Shown here piece by piece: positions 34,536-45,452 of a stretch of DNA of 64,000 bases. The notes beneath the pieces were generated by a model that made no database searches, was not told the origin of the DNA, and saw nothing but the letters and a program-made list of their open reading frames with translations. Position 1 is the first letter of the stretch; the number at the start of each line of letters is the position of its first letter. The translations under genes were made by a program, and so were the position numbers. Location: positions 62,001 through 126,000 of the forward strand of contig NZ_QFWQ01000005.1 of the NCBI RefSeq assembly GCF_003335105.1. The letters are read 5' to 3'. Source of the stretch: Rhodanobacter denitrificans. GTDB lineage: Bacteria > Pseudomonadota > Gammaproteobacteria > Xanthomonadales > Rhodanobacteraceae.

Positions 34536-36014
34536 ATGTCGTCGTATCCGGTGGTTCGTTCCTTGCGCCTGGCGCCCCTTGCCATGGCGATCATCCTGCT
34601 CGGCGGTTGCGCCAGTGCCGGCGGCGGCGCCAGGCACCCGGCCCAGGTCGATGAGCTCTACGGCCAGCTCGACCAGGCCAGCAAGGGCTATGAGACCGCC
34701 CTGCAGCAATCGCGCGCGGGCGACCGGCAGGCCTCGCAGCAGACCCTGGCCCGTTCGCTCGACAGCCTGAAGGCGGCCGCGGCGCGTTGCGGCAATACGG
34801 CCGGCTGCGATCCGCAACGGTTCTTCTCGGCGTTCGACCACCTGCTGCGCCTGAAGGATGGCGATTTCGACGACACACAGGATCTGGCCGGCGACGTCGA
34901 TCCGTCGCAGGCGGCGCTGGCCGCCGGCAAGGCCGGTCCGGGCAGCCTGCCGCAGGCGCAGCGCAGCGTGACCCTGCTGCACGGGCAGAAGCTTTCCCAG
35001 CTGATCGCGATGAACGGGCCGGTGAAGGCCGCGCTGGAGATGTGGCTGACCCAGTGGCGCCCGCAGCTGATGGACGCCTGGGTCAACTACCAGTACCTGC
35101 GCTACCAGATGTGGCCGCAGTACGAGAAGGCGGACCTGCCCGAGGCGCTGCTGTTCGGCATCATGGCCAAGGAATCCGGCGGCAAGGTGCATGCCGTCTC
35201 GCGCTCGGGCGCGTCGGGTCCCCTGCAGTTCATGTACGCCACCGGCATGCGCTTCGGCCTGGGCAGCGACGGCGGCTTCGACCTGCGCTTCGACCCGGCC
35301 GCCTCGGCGCGGGCGAATGCTGAGTACATCAACGAGCAGTTGCGGATCTTCAACGACAACCTCGAACTCGCGCTCGGCGCCTACAACGGCGGCGAGGGCC
35401 GCATGCGCCGCTCGGTCGGCGACAACACCGCGACGAGCTTCTACGATCCGCGCATCTACGACCAGCTGTCGCAGGAAACCCGCGACTACGTGCCGGCCGT
35501 GCTGGCCGCGGCCTGGCTGTTCCAGCATCCGGACAGCTACAACCTGCGCTTTCCCAGGGTTGATGGCGCACCGGGCTCGGTCACCCTGAAGCGACCGGCT
35601 TCGCTGACCGAGCTGACCGTGTGCCTGGGTTCGGCCGGCGGCATGAGCGACGGCTGGTTCCGCACGCTGCGCAACCTCAACCCGCGGCTGGACCCGCAGG
35701 TGAGCCAGCCGACGGGCAGCACGCTGCAGCTGCCGAAGCTGCTGGAAAAGGCGTACGCGTCGCGCTGCGTCGATGGCCCGTGGCCGATCCTCGCCGACGA
35801 CCTGCATCGCGCCGTGGTACCGGTGGTGCTGGCGCCATCAGCGGCGCCGGTGGCGAAGGAAATCCGCCACTACAGGGTGCGCCACGGCGACACGCTGATC
35901 AGCATCGTACGCAAGCTGCACTGTTCGAGCGTGCAGGAGGTGACCGACATGAACGACCTGAGGCACCACCGCATCGGCGTCGGCCAGACGTTGAAGCTGC
36001 CGGTCTGTCGCTGA
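34536..36014 (+). CDS. MltD-like lytic transglycosylase lipoprotein with LysM
   Basis: A protein of 492 residues. A lipoprotein signal (MAIILLGGCAS) anchors it. After a helical N-domain comes the SLT catalytic domain at about 200-330, with Glu213 in MAKESGG, SRSGASGPLQFMYATG, and ALGAYNGGEGRM. A LysM module occupies the last 50 residues (YRVRHGDTLISIVRKLHCSS ... VGQTLKLPV). It cleaves peptidoglycan at the outer membrane inner face, most like MltD. The start could also be GTG 34533. It sits divergent from the 49-residue ORF operon and convergent with the next gene. Confidence 0.88.
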   Translation: MSSYPVVRSLRLAPLAMAIILLGGCASAGGGARHPAQVDELYGQLDQASKGYETALQQSRAGDRQASQQTLARSLDSLKAAAARCGNTAGCDPQRFFSAFDHLLRLKDGDFDDTQDLAGDVDPSQAALAAGKAGPGSLPQAQRSVTLLHGQKLSQLIAMNGPVKAALEMWLTQWRPQLMDAWVNYQYLRYQMWPQYEKADLPEALLFGIMAKESGGKVHAVSRSGASGPLQFMYATGMRFGLGSDGGFDLRFDPAASARANAEYINEQLRIFNDNLELALGAYNGGEGRMRRSVGDNTATSFYDPRIYDQLSQETRDYVPAVLAAAWLFQHPDSYNLRFPRVDGAPGSVTLKRPASLTELTVCLGSAGGMSDGWFRTLRNLNPRLDPQVSQPTGSTLQLPKLLEKAYASRCVDGPWPILADDLHRAVVPVVLAPSAAPVAKEIRHYRVRHGDTLISIVRKLHCSSVQEVTDMNDLRHHRIGVGQTLKLPVCR

Positions 36015-36041
36015 GCGGACGACCGCGAAATTCGCCCTGCG

Positions 36042-36482
36042 TCAGGCGACGGCGGCCTGCTGCACCCAGCTGCGGTTGGCAGTGTTTTTGCCGCCGTGCG
36101 CTTCCTTCAGTTCGCGCAGCAACTGCATCAGTTGGCGATGTTGCGGTTGCAGGCTGGGGTAGGGGGAGTTCTTGGTCTCGTGATAGGCCACGGCCAGCCA
36201 CAGCGCGATGCCGCGCAGCGCCACTTCGGGGTTGCTCGAGCGGGCGCGATCGTAGCCTGCCTCGGTGCCCTGGCCCCAGGGGAAGTAGCGCGCCTCCGGC
36301 GCAGTGCCGTACAGGTGCGGGAAATCGCTGCGCGAGGCCTGCCCGATCTCGCGCAAGGTGAGTTCGCCGAGGCGCTCGCGGGTGCGCCTGGGCAGGATGC
36401 GCACGTTGCGCTCGATATCGCGGAACTGGCGGCCGAGCTGGCGCGCGCGCAGCATGACAAGGAACGGCGTGAGTAGTTGCAT
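36042..36482 (-). CDS. Hypothetical helical protein
   Basis: A protein of 146 residues, strongly basic at the start (MQLLTPFLVMLRARQLGRQFRDIERNVRILP) with repeated Arg, then helical with a SRSDFPHLYGTAPEARYFPWGQGT loop and the C-terminal LMQLLRELKEAHGG. No family is recognised, and there is no signal peptide. A clear GAGGGG ribosome site precedes the ATG. It is convergent with the transglycosylase gene and 142 bp downstream of psd on the same strand, so it may be part of the psd transcript. Confidence 0.7.
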   Translation of the reverse strand: MQLLTPFLVMLRARQLGRQFRDIERNVRILPRRTRERLGELTLREIGQASRSDFPHLYGTAPEARYFPWGQGTEAGYDRARSSNPEVALRGIALWLAVAYHETKNSPYPSLQPQHRQLMQLLRELKEAHGGKNTANRSWVQQAAVA

Positions 36483-36624
36483 GGGATCCCCTCGGCCTGG
36501 AATTCGGCAGCGGGCAAGGCTCGCTGCGGAGCCCAGAGCGTAACGAAGCGATCAGCGGAATAGCGCTTAGGGCGTCACAAAATGACCCGCTGCGTCAGCT
36601 TGCCGGGTGACGCACGTGGCGATT

Positions 36625-37464
36625 TCAACCGCGGCCAAGCCGCTGGCCCACCCGCACGGCCTGCTGCGGCTGCAGCGCGTCCAGCTCGGCCGCGCCCTCG
36701 GGCAGCAGCAGGATCACGGTGGAGCCCATGTTGAAGCGCGCCATCTCGGCGAAGCGTTCCAGCGTGATGTCCTGGCCGCCGAACGACTTGCGCCGGATCG
36801 ACGAGGCATACGGCGGGATCACCAGCCCGTCCCACACCGTGGCCACCGACGAAACCAGGATCGCGCCCACCATCACCACCACGAACGGGCCGTGCTCGCC
36901 CTCGAAGTGGCAGACCAGCCGCTCGTTTCGGGCGAACAGCCGCGGGATCGCCTCGACCGCGAACGGCGCCACGCTGAAGATGCGCCCGGGCACGTGCACG
37001 GTTTCCTTCAGCGTGCCTTTCAGCGGCATGTGCACGCGGTGGTAGTCGCGCGGCGACAGATACACGGTGGCGAAGCGGCCGTTGCGGTACGGCGCGGCGG
37101 CGGCCGCGTCGCCGCCAAGCAGTTCGGCGGCGGTGTATTCCTGTCCTTTCGCCTGGAAGATGCGGCCGTCGACGATCGTGCCGGCGTGGCTGATGCGGCC
37201 GTCGGCGGGCGAGAGCAGGGCGGCTGGATCGGCGTCGGCCTGGCGCGCGCCAGGCCTCAGCTTGCGCGTGAAGAACGCATTGAAGTGCTGGTAGGCCAGC
37301 GGATCGGACTGTGCCGCCTCGGCCATGTCCACGTCGTAGTTGCGCACGATGGTGGCGATCAGCCAGTTCTTCCACGGTGCGAAGGTCCAGCGCGTGGCCC
37401 AGTAGACCACCCGCGACAGGGCGCGATGCGGCAGGATGTACTGCAGGAATACGTTGAAAGTCAT
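36625..37464 (-). CDS. psd: Phosphatidylserine decarboxylase proenzyme
   Basis: A protein of 279 residues with the PSD-B organisation. It carries the substrate and active-site His region [14 protein letters not shown], the Asp-containing loop near S-P-A-D-G-R, and the self-cleavage motif NMGST (Ser248), equivalent to LGST, which generates the pyruvoyl group. It makes phosphatidylethanolamine at the inner membrane. The methyltransferase at 1.5 kb could use its product. A TATACT -10 box on the minus strand lies 8 bp upstream of the start codon. Normal length. Confidence 0.96.
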   Translation of the reverse strand: MTFNVFLQYILPHRALSRVVYWATRWTFAPWKNWLIATIVRNYDVDMAEAAQSDPLAYQHFNAFFTRKLRPGARQADADPAALLSPADGRISHAGTIVDGRIFQAKGQEYTAAELLGGDAAAAAPYRNGRFATVYLSPRDYHRVHMPLKGTLKETVHVPGRIFSVAPFAVEAIPRLFARNERLVCHFEGEHGPFVVVMVGAILVSSVATVWDGLVIPPYASSIRRKSFGGQDITLERFAEMARFNMGSTVILLLPEGAAELDALQPQQAVRVGQRLGRG

Positions 37465-37471
37465 CGGCCCA

Positions 37472-37506
37472 GTATACGGGGTGGTCGCCGTTTCAGGCCC
37501 TATAAT
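37472..37506. promoter_or_regulatory. Divergent promoter region of psd and prmB
   Basis: Two -10 boxes face outward in the 74-bp gap: TATACT on the minus strand (37472-37477) for psd, and TATAAT on the plus strand (37501-37506) for prmB. The minus one is only 8 bp from the psd ATG, implying a very short leader. Neither has a strong -35 box. Confidence 0.5.
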
Positions 37507-37538
37507 GGCCGGCCAATCCGCCGCACTCCTGGATCGCC

Positions 37539-38465
37539 GTGACCGCCGAGCTCGCCACCATCATCGACTTCATCCGTTATGGCGCCAGCCGCTTCTCGGC
37601 GGCGGGGCTCACCTTCGGCCACAGCCACGACAACCCGATCGACGAGGCCACCCACCTGGTGCTGGCCAGCCTGCACCTGCCGCCTGACATCCCGCCGGCG
37701 TATGGCGCGGGTCGGCTCACCACGGCCGAGCGCGCGAACGTGTTGACGCTGATCGAGCGTCGCGTCAAAGAGCGCCTGCCGGTGGCCTACCTGGTCGGCG
37801 AGACCTGGTTCGCCGGTCTGAAATTCAAGAGCGACCGCCGCGCGCTGGTACCGCGTTCGCCGATCGCCGAGCTGATCGAGTCGGGCTTCGCGCCGTGGCT
37901 GGACCAGCGCCACGTCGCGCGCGCGCTGGACCTGTGCACGGGCTCGGGCTGCATCGGCATCGCGATGGCCGAGTACAACCCGGAGTGGCAGGTCGACATC
38001 GTCGACGTCAGCGACGAGGCGCTGTCGCTGGCGCGCGAGAACATCGCGTTCCAGCACGTCGAGGGCCGCGTCGAGGCGATCCAGTCCGACCTGTTCGCGG
38101 GCGTGGCCGGACGCCGCTACGACCTGATTGTCTCCAACCCTCCTTATGTCACCGACGACGAGTACGCCGCGCTGCCCGGCGAATACGCACACGAGCCGAA
38201 GCTCGGCCTCACCTCCGGCGCCGACGGCCTGGACCTGTGCCTGCGCATGCTGGACGAGGCCGCCGACCACCTCACCGAGGACGGCCTGCTGATCGTCGAA
38301 GTAGGCGAGAGCGAACACGCGCTCGCCGCGCTGCTGCCGGAAGTGCCGTTCGTGTGGATCGAGTTCAAGGTCGGGCCGATGGGCGTGTTCGCGCTGGAGC
38401 GGCGCGACCTGGTCGAGCACGCCGCGGCGATCCGCGCGGCGGCCGCCGCGCGTCGTCCTGGCTGA
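37539..38465 (+). CDS. prmB: Ribosomal protein L3 N5-glutamine methyltransferase PrmB
   Basis: A protein of 308 residues from a GTG start at 37539. The SAM motif I is [16 protein letters not shown] (about residues 128-143) and the catalytic motif is SNPPYV, as in HemK/PrmB enzymes; the N-terminal helical domain ([31 protein letters not shown]) and [11 protein letters not shown] identify PrmB rather than PrmC. It methylates a Gln of L3. It is followed after 3 bp by a GNAT gene and then aroC, the usual prmB-aroC neighbourhood. TATAAT lies 32 bp upstream. Confidence 0.95.
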   Translation: MTAELATIIDFIRYGASRFSAAGLTFGHSHDNPIDEATHLVLASLHLPPDIPPAYGAGRLTTAERANVLTLIERRVKERLPVAYLVGETWFAGLKFKSDRRALVPRSPIAELIESGFAPWLDQRHVARALDLCTGSGCIGIAMAEYNPEWQVDIVDVSDEALSLARENIAFQHVEGRVEAIQSDLFAGVAGRRYDLIVSNPPYVTDDEYAALPGEYAHEPKLGLTSGADGLDLCLRMLDEAADHLTEDGLLIVEVGESEHALAALLPEVPFVWIEFKVGPMGVFALERRDLVEHAAAIRAAAAARRPG

Positions 38466-38468
38466 TCG

Positions 38469-39014
38469 ATGGAACTGGTCACGGCGCGGCTGCGGATCGA
38501 CGCGTTGCGCCCTGATGACACCGCGGCGCTGTTCGCGCTGCGCAGCGATCCCGCGGTAGCGCGCTACCAGGGCTGGCGCCCGGCCGATCCCGCTGCCGTC
38601 CGCGCGTTCATCGATGCGCAGCCGCAGCCGCTGTCGCACGGCTGGTTCCAGCGGGCGATCCGGCTGCGCGAGGGCGGCACGCTGATCGGCGACCTCGGCG
38701 TGAACCTGCCCGAAGCGGCCGGGGATTCGGTCGAGTTCGGCATCAGCATCGCGCCGGCCCGGCAGGGCCTCGGTTATGCCGGCGAGGCCGTGCGTGCGGT
38801 GTTCGACCAGGTGTTCGAGCAGCTCGACCGGCATCGCATCCATGCCTCGGTCGACCCGCGCAACCTCGCCTGCATGGCGCTTCTGCATGCGCTGGGCATG
38901 CGCCAGGAGGCGCACCACCGCGAGAGCCTGTGGCTGCATGGCGAGTGGGTCGACGACGCGATCTTCGCCCTGCTGGATCACGAATGGCGGGCAGCGCAGC
39001 GCCATCGCGGTTAA
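38469..39014 (+). CDS. GNAT N-acetyltransferase (RimJ/RimL-like)
   Basis: A protein of 181 residues with the GNAT fold: [23 protein letters not shown] at the start, [20 protein letters not shown] containing the acetyl-CoA Q/R-x-x-G-x-G/A loop, and the C-terminal [19 protein letters not shown] (N-x-x-S/C-x-x-L-x-x-x-x-G-F/M). It looks like a RimJ/RimL or ribosomal-protein-type transferase. The start is 3 bp after prmB, so the pair is one transcript with aroC possibly following. Confidence 0.9.
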   Translation: MELVTARLRIDALRPDDTAALFALRSDPAVARYQGWRPADPAAVRAFIDAQPQPLSHGWFQRAIRLREGGTLIGDLGVNLPEAAGDSVEFGISIAPARQGLGYAGEAVRAVFDQVFEQLDRHRIHASVDPRNLACMALLHALGMRQEAHHRESLWLHGEWVDDAIFALLDHEWRAAQRHRG

Positions 39015-39048
39015 GCTGTGGCGATTACCCAATAGACGTCCAAATCCC

Positions 39049-40137
39049 GTGTCCAGCAATTCCTTCGGCAAACTGTTCACCGTCACCACCTTCGGCGAAA
39101 GCCACGGGCCGGCGATCGGCTGCGTGATCGACGGCTGCCCGCCGGGGCTCGCGATCGGCGCCGAGGAATTCCGCAGCGACCTCGATCGCCGCGCCACCGG
39201 CCGCAGCCGCTACACCTCGCAACGGCACGAGGCGGACGAGGTGGAGATCCTCTCCGGCGTCTACCAGGGCAGGACCACCGGCACGCCGATCGCGCTGCTG
39301 ATCCGCAACACCGACCAGCGCAGCAAGGACTACGGCGAGATCGAGCAGACCTTCCGCCCCGGCCATGCCGACTACACCTACTGGCAGAAATACGGCATCC
39401 GCGACCCGCGCGGCGGCGGGCGCTCCTCGGCGCGCGAAACCACCATGCGCGTGGCCGCCGCGGTGGTCGCCAAGAAGTGGCTGGCCGAGCGTCATGGCGT
39501 GCGCGTGCGCGGCTACCTGGCGCGGATCGGCGATGTCGTGCCGCAGGCGTTCGACTGGGACGCGGTGGAGCAGAACCCGTTCTTCTGGCCGGATGCGGCC
39601 CAGGTGTCGGCGATCGAGGATTACATCAACGCGCTGCGCAAGTCCGGCGACTCGGTTGGCGCCCGCGTCAACGTGGTTGCCGACGGCGTGCCGCCGGGCT
39701 GGGGCGAGCCGATCTACGGCAAGCTGGACGGCGACCTGGCCGCTGCGCTGATGTCGATCAACGCGGTCAAGGGCGTGGAGATCGGCGACGGCTTCGCCGC
39801 CGTGGCGCAACGCGGCAGCGAGCATCGCGACGAAATGCATCTGGACGGCTTTACGTCCAATCATGCCGGTGGCATCCTCGGCGGCATCAGCACGGGACAG
39901 GCAGTGGTCGCCTCGATCGCGCTGAAACCCACCTCCAGCATCCTGATCCCCGGCCACAGCGTGAACCTGGCCGGCGAACCGGTCGAGGTGGTGACCAAAG
40001 GCCGCCACGATCCCTGCGTCGGCATCCGCGCCACGCCGATCGCCGAGGCGATGATGGCGCTGGTGCTGATGGATCATGCCTTGCGCCATCGCGCCCAGTG
40101 CGGCGATGTGGGCGCCGTGGCGCCACGCATTCCCTGA
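39049..40137 (+). CDS. aroC: Chorismate synthase
   Basis: A protein of 362 residues from GTG 39049. The family segments are present: [58 protein letters not shown] and [10 protein letters not shown]. It converts EPSP to chorismate using reduced FMN, the branch point feeding the tryptophan genes further along. The weak ribosome site and GTG start were chosen because family N-termini begin here ([10 protein letters not shown]). Confidence 0.97.
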   Translation: MSSNSFGKLFTVTTFGESHGPAIGCVIDGCPPGLAIGAEEFRSDLDRRATGRSRYTSQRHEADEVEILSGVYQGRTTGTPIALLIRNTDQRSKDYGEIEQTFRPGHADYTYWQKYGIRDPRGGGRSSARETTMRVAAAVVAKKWLAERHGVRVRGYLARIGDVVPQAFDWDAVEQNPFFWPDAAQVSAIEDYINALRKSGDSVGARVNVVADGVPPGWGEPIYGKLDGDLAAALMSINAVKGVEIGDGFAAVAQRGSEHRDEMHLDGFTSNHAGGILGGISTGQAVVASIALKPTSSILIPGHSVNLAGEPVEVVTKGRHDPCVGIRATPIAEAMMALVLMDHALRHRAQCGDVGAVAPRIP

Positions 40138-40153
40138 ACCGGAGGGGCACCCC

Positions 40154-40549
40154 ATGCCAGCATCGTCGAATCCGCTCCACGCCGCTCCGCCGCATGCGTC
40201 GTTGCAGGACATCCTCGGTGACGCGATCCGCTACTGGGAGGTGCGGCGGATCGCCTACAACTTGGCACTGGCGCTGGTGGTCGCGGGCTGGGTCATGATG
40301 AGTTGGCCGGGTGTCCTGGCCGGCCTGCGATTCCAGTCCGTGCTGGCCTTGTTCGTGCTGGCGGTGCTCGCCAATGTCTGCTACTGCGCGGCCTACCTGG
40401 TCGACATTGCGGCCCAGTATTCGCCGTTCCGCGCAGCCTGGCGGCATGGGCGCTGGGCGTTGTGGCTGATCGGAACCCTGTTCGCGATGACGCTGGCGTA
40501 CTACTGGCTCGCCGACGAGATGGCCCCCGCGATCGGAGCCGCGCCTTGA
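40154..40549 (+). CDS. Small inner-membrane protein
   Basis: A protein of 131 residues with three hydrophobic segments (RIAYNLALALVVAGWVMM, VLALFVLAVLANVCYCAAYLVD and ALWLIGTLFAMTLAYYWLA). The start at 40154 follows GGAGGGGCACCCC. It is probably in one transcript with the hydroxyacid dehydrogenase: its stop overlaps that gene's TTG start. No family was recognised; its conserved feature is a Tyr/Trp-rich first helix. Confidence 0.72.
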   Translation: MPASSNPLHAAPPHASLQDILGDAIRYWEVRRIAYNLALALVVAGWVMMSWPGVLAGLRFQSVLALFVLAVLANVCYCAAYLVDIAAQYSPFRAAWRHGRWALWLIGTLFAMTLAYYWLADEMAPAIGAAP

Positions 40550-41541
40550 CCAGCAAGCCGCGCGTCTGGATCTCGCGACCCACCTTCCCGGAAGTCATAG
40601 CCCGGCTCGAACCGCATTTCGAGGTGACGGCCGAGGCGGAGGAGCGCAGGTTCAGTCCGGCCGAACTGGCGGCGAAGCTGGCCGGGCAGGATGCCGCGGT
40701 GGTCGGCCTGAAGGACCGCATCGGCGCGGCGGAAATCGCCGGCGCGCATCGGCTGCGCATCGTCGCCAACCTCGGCGTGGGTTACGACAACCTCGATCTG
40801 GATGCGCTGAGCGGAGCCGGCATCGCCGCCTCCAACACTGCCGACGTGCTCAACGAGAGCGTGGCCGATTACGCCTGGGCCTTGCTGCTCGGTGCGGCGC
40901 GGCGGATGACGGCGGCCGAGCGCTGGCTGCGAGCCGGCCAATGGCACGCTACCGAGTTCAAGGCCTGGCTGGGCGCGGACGTGCGCGGCCGTATCCTGGG
41001 CATCCTCGGCATGGGCCGGATCGGCCAGGCCATCGCGCACCGCGCGGTCGGCTTCGGCATGCCGGTGCTGTACCACAACCGTTCGCCGCTGCCCGAGGCT
41101 ACCGAACGCGCCTGCCATGCGCGCTTCGTCGACAAGGCACAGCTGCTGCGCGAATCCGATTTTCTGGTGCTGGTGCTGCCGTTGACGCCGCAGACCCGGC
41201 ACGCGATCGGTGCGCCCGAGCTGGCGCTGATGAAGCCGACCGCGATGCTGGTGAACGTGGCTCGCGGCGGTATCGTGGACGACAGGGCGCTGGCGGCGGC
41301 CCTGCGCGAGCGACGCCTGGCCGGCGCCGCGCTGGACGTGTTCGAGGGCGAGCCGGCGCTGTACCCGGGCCTGCTCGAGCTGGACAACGTGGTGCTCAGC
41401 CCGCATATCGCCAGCGCCACGACCGAAACCCGCCGCGCGATGACCTCGGTGGCGGTCGACAATGTGCTGGCCCTGTTCGGCCACGGCCCGCACGCCGGGC
41501 GGCCGCCGACCATCCTCAACCCTTCCGTGCTGGACAAGTGA
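40546..41541 (+). CDS. D-2-hydroxyacid dehydrogenase (glyoxylate/hydroxypyruvate reductase type)
   Basis: A protein of 331 residues from TTG 40546, coupled by TTGA to the preceding membrane-protein gene, with CGGAGCC upstream. The NAD(P)-binding motif is ILGILGMGRIGQAIAHR, followed by the conserved Arg in NVARGGIVDD, LDVFEGEP with the catalytic Glu, and SPHIASAT with the catalytic His. Arg in YHNRSP after beta-2 suggests NADPH preference. Probably reduces glyoxylate or hydroxypyruvate to glycolate or D-glycerate. A TTG start is rare. Confidence 0.92.
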   Translation: MTSKPRVWISRPTFPEVIARLEPHFEVTAEAEERRFSPAELAAKLAGQDAAVVGLKDRIGAAEIAGAHRLRIVANLGVGYDNLDLDALSGAGIAASNTADVLNESVADYAWALLLGAARRMTAAERWLRAGQWHATEFKAWLGADVRGRILGILGMGRIGQAIAHRAVGFGMPVLYHNRSPLPEATERACHARFVDKAQLLRESDFLVLVLPLTPQTRHAIGAPELALMKPTAMLVNVARGGIVDDRALAAALRERRLAGAALDVFEGEPALYPGLLELDNVVLSPHIASATTETRRAMTSVAVDNVLALFGHGPHAGRPPTILNPSVLDK

Positions 41542-41578
41542 CCGGCGCAACCCTCCACCCCTGAGCAGACAATCCCCC

Positions 41579-42610
<1,032 letters not shown>

Positions 42611-42612
42611 AG

Positions 42613-42909
42613 ATGCGTGTAGTGCGATTTGCCGTTGTCATGGGGTTTGTTTTCTCGTCCGCGGCCTGGGCTGGCAGTCAGGCCGCACCACCGCCCGGTC
42701 CGGCCGGCGCCGCGTCGCTGCACCCGGCCAACGGCCGGCGGCTGACCCGCAGCCAGGCCGAGGTGGAGCGCCTCAAGCGGGATCTCCACCGGCAGGAATC
42801 GGACAACCGGCAGGCCGGCGAGCGGCTGCAGCAGCAGGACCAGAAGATCGCCGAACTGCGCAGGCAACTGCAGGACCTGCAGGCCGGCCAGCCCGCTGCG
42901 CAGCACTGA
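42613..42909 (+). CDS. Small exported coiled-coil protein
   Basis: A protein of 98 residues starting 2 bp after the asd stop. A signal peptide (MRVVRFAVVMGFVFSSAAWA, cut after A-W-A) is followed by a Pro/Ala-rich linker and a coiled coil rich in Gln, Arg and Leu (EVERLKRDLHRQESDNRQAG). It should be periplasmic. I do not recognise a family; the position between asd and fimV may be lineage-specific, possibly a helper of the FimV region. Confidence 0.7.
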   Translation: MRVVRFAVVMGFVFSSAAWAGSQAAPPPGPAGAASLHPANGRRLTRSQAEVERLKRDLHRQESDNRQAGERLQQQDQKIAELRRQLQDLQAGQPAAQH

Positions 42910-43079
42910 AGGCATCATCCGGGTGAGAACGCACCCTAGCAATGCACTGCAAGTATTCGCCGCAGCTATTGTTGATTGGCCTGCATATAACTAAAGTGGC
43001 ACCTCGTTTGCCGCCGTCACCGCCCTGGCGGCGTCGCCGGGTCAAGAGCTGCGCCAAGGATTTGTTCGGGGGAACACGC

Positions 43080-45452
43080 ATGAACCGTTCGTTGAAATTG
43101 TCGATGCTGATGGCCCTGGCACTGGGGAGCAGCCAGGCCATGGCATTGGATCTCGGCCAGATCCAGGTCAAGTCGGCGTTGGGCCAGCCGCTGCTGGCGG
43201 AGATTCCGTTGCATCCTGCCAATCCGGCGGAGCTGCAGAACCTCACGGTGCAGCTGGCCTCCAGCGAGGAATTCGCGCGCGCCGGGGTCGCCGGCGGGCG
43301 CACGACGATCCCGCTGAACTTCAGCGTGACCCATGCCGGCAATGGTCAACCGGTGATCCGCATCACCAGCAGCGCGCCGGTGGACGATCCCTTTCTCGAC
43401 CTGCTGCTCGAGGTGAACGGCAAGGCCGGCAAGAGCGTGCGCGAGTACGCCATCCTGCTCGATCCGCCGAACGCCACGGCGGCGACGGCTGCCGCGGCGC
43501 CCGCGCCGGTGCCGGCCACAGCAAGCCGCCCGGCAGCCAAGGCACCCGCCAGGGCCGCCGCGCCGGCTGCGCCAGTTGCTGCTGCTCCGGCCAAAGCCGT
43601 GCCCAGGCCCAGGCCAACGCCCGCAGCACCCGCACCGACGGCATCGACCGCCGGCAAGGGCCAGGTCGGTCCGGTCGAACGCGGGCAGACGCTGTCCGGC
43701 ATCGCACGCAACGTGGCCCCGTCCGGCATCGACGTGCAGCAGATGATGCTGGCGCTGCAGCAGGCCAATCCGAATGCGTTCTACCGCAACAACATCAACG
43801 CGCTGAAGAGCGGCGTGGTGCTGCGCGTGCCGACTTCGGCCGAGGCGCAGGCCATGACGATCGCCGCCGCCGTCGCCGAGGTGCGCCGGCAGAACAGCGA
43901 CTGGCGTGCCGGCACGCCGGGCAAGCCGGCGGTGGTGGCCAATGCCGCCACCCGCACATCCGATGCCGGCGCTCCCGCCGGCACGCCTGGTGCCGGCGAC
44001 CGGCTCACCCTGGTGACGGCAAAGTCCGGCAGCGGCACCGGCGCGCAGGGCGGCGGCACGGCCGGCTCGCACCAGGAACTGTTGCGCACCAAGGAGAGCC
44101 TGGCCAGCCTGCAGCAGCAGAGCGCCGACCTGAAGGCCCGCCTGAAAGACCTCACGGACATCAACAGCAAGAACGAGCGCCTGCTGTCGCTGAAGGACAG
44201 CGAGATTGCCGAGCTGCAGGCCAAGCTGGCCGCCGCGCGCAAGTCCGCCGGCACGCCGGCCGCAGCGGTCCCCGCGCCGGCTGTCGCCGCGGCGAAGACC
44301 GCCGCCGCGTCGCCGGCCGCTACGCTGGAGACCGCTGTGGCCACCGCCGGCACGGCGACCAGCGCGCATGCGGCCTCGACACCGGCCGCTGCCGGTTCGG
44401 CGCCACACGCCGCGTCGCCCGCCATGACATCGTCCGTGGTGACCACGCCGCTCGCCACGCCGGCGCCGGCCAAGCCGGTGGAGAAGGCAGCCGCCCGACA
44501 GCAGCCGCACGCGCCGGTGGTCGTCGAGGAGCCTTGGTACATGCAGACCTGGGCGCAGGCTGCGGGCGCCGCCGCGGTCGTGATGCTGATCCTGCTGGCC
44601 CTGCTGGGGCGCCGTCGGCGCAAGCCGGCCGACGCCACTGCGGCGTCGAAATCCGCCGCGTCCCTGGCCGATCGTTTCGGCTCGACGCCGGGTGGTGCTG
44701 AGGCCCACCTTCCGGGTGACGACGTCGATCAGGAGGAATTGCTGGACCAACTGGCCGAGCATCCGGACGACATCGGCCTGCACCTGGAACTGGTCACCCT
44801 GTATTACTCGCGCCGCGACGTCGAGCACTTCGAGGCGGCCGCCGAGGCGATGTACGCCCACATCACCGATCCGCAGCAGGACGAGTGGCAGGACGTGCTG
44901 CACATGGGCGAGGATCTGGTGCCGGGCCATCCGCTGTTCGATCACCACGCCGTGCCGGCCGCCCACGAGGATGCGCATACCCTCGGCGAGTTCGACATCG
45001 ACGACTATGCTCGCGAAAGCGACGCCTCCACGGTGGTGTCGTCGGTGCCGCCGCCGCTGCCGGTGGGTGGGGCGAAGAAAGTCAGCGAGTACAACTTCAA
45101 TTTCGACCTGACCCGGGCGACGACCGAAGCTTCGGCGCGGCCGGGGACGGACGATGCCAAGGTGGCGGCCCCGCCGGGCAGGGAGCCGGCCCCGGCACCC
45201 GCGCCCGCGCCCGAAAAAGCGGCCTCGAGCTGGCACTTCGACGACGCGGACGATGCGCACCTGGCGAATGTGCCGGTCCACGAGCTGGGCGAGTTCAGCG
45301 ACGATCCGGTGGATACCAAGCTGGACCTGGCCCGCGCCTACATCGACATGGGCGATGCCGAAGGCGCACGCGCCATGCTGGACGAGGTGGTCAAGGAAGG
45401 CAGCCAGATGCAGAAGGACGTCGCCAGGCGTTTGCTTGACGGCATGCACTGA
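43080..45452 (+). CDS. fimV: FimV/HubP polar landmark protein
   Basis: A protein of 790 residues. Signal peptide (LKLSMLMALALGSSQAMA) then the FimV N-domain (LDLGQIQVKSALGQPLLAEI), an Ala/Pro-rich linker, a LysM-like module (about 200-255: ERGQTLSGIARNVAPSG), a coiled coil of about 45 residues (QELLRTKESLASLQQQSADLK), another Ala/Pro-rich region, one TM helix (AAAVVMLILLALLG), an acidic cytoplasmic part, and the conserved FimV C-domain (KLDLARAYIDMGDAEGARAML). It organises poles, type IV pili and c-di-GMP signalling in relatives. Upstream GGGGGAAC is a strong ribosome site. Confidence 0.95.
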   Translation: MNRSLKLSMLMALALGSSQAMALDLGQIQVKSALGQPLLAEIPLHPANPAELQNLTVQLASSEEFARAGVAGGRTTIPLNFSVTHAGNGQPVIRITSSAPVDDPFLDLLLEVNGKAGKSVREYAILLDPPNATAATAAAAPAPVPATASRPAAKAPARAAAPAAPVAAAPAKAVPRPRPTPAAPAPTASTAGKGQVGPVERGQTLSGIARNVAPSGIDVQQMMLALQQANPNAFYRNNINALKSGVVLRVPTSAEAQAMTIAAAVAEVRRQNSDWRAGTPGKPAVVANAATRTSDAGAPAGTPGAGDRLTLVTAKSGSGTGAQGGGTAGSHQELLRTKESLASLQQQSADLKARLKDLTDINSKNERLLSLKDSEIAELQAKLAAARKSAGTPAAAVPAPAVAAAKTAAASPAATLETAVATAGTATSAHAASTPAAAGSAPHAASPAMTSSVVTTPLATPAPAKPVEKAAARQQPHAPVVVEEPWYMQTWAQAAGAAAVVMLILLALLGRRRRKPADATAASKSAASLADRFGSTPGGAEAHLPGDDVDQEELLDQLAEHPDDIGLHLELVTLYYSRRDVEHFEAAAEAMYAHITDPQQDEWQDVLHMGEDLVPGHPLFDHHAVPAAHEDAHTLGEFDIDDYARESDASTVVSSVPPPLPVGGAKKVSEYNFNFDLTRATTEASARPGTDDAKVAAPPGREPAPAPAPAPEKAASSWHFDDADDAHLANVPVHELGEFSDDPVDTKLDLARAYIDMGDAEGARAMLDEVVKEGSQMQKDVARRLLDGMH

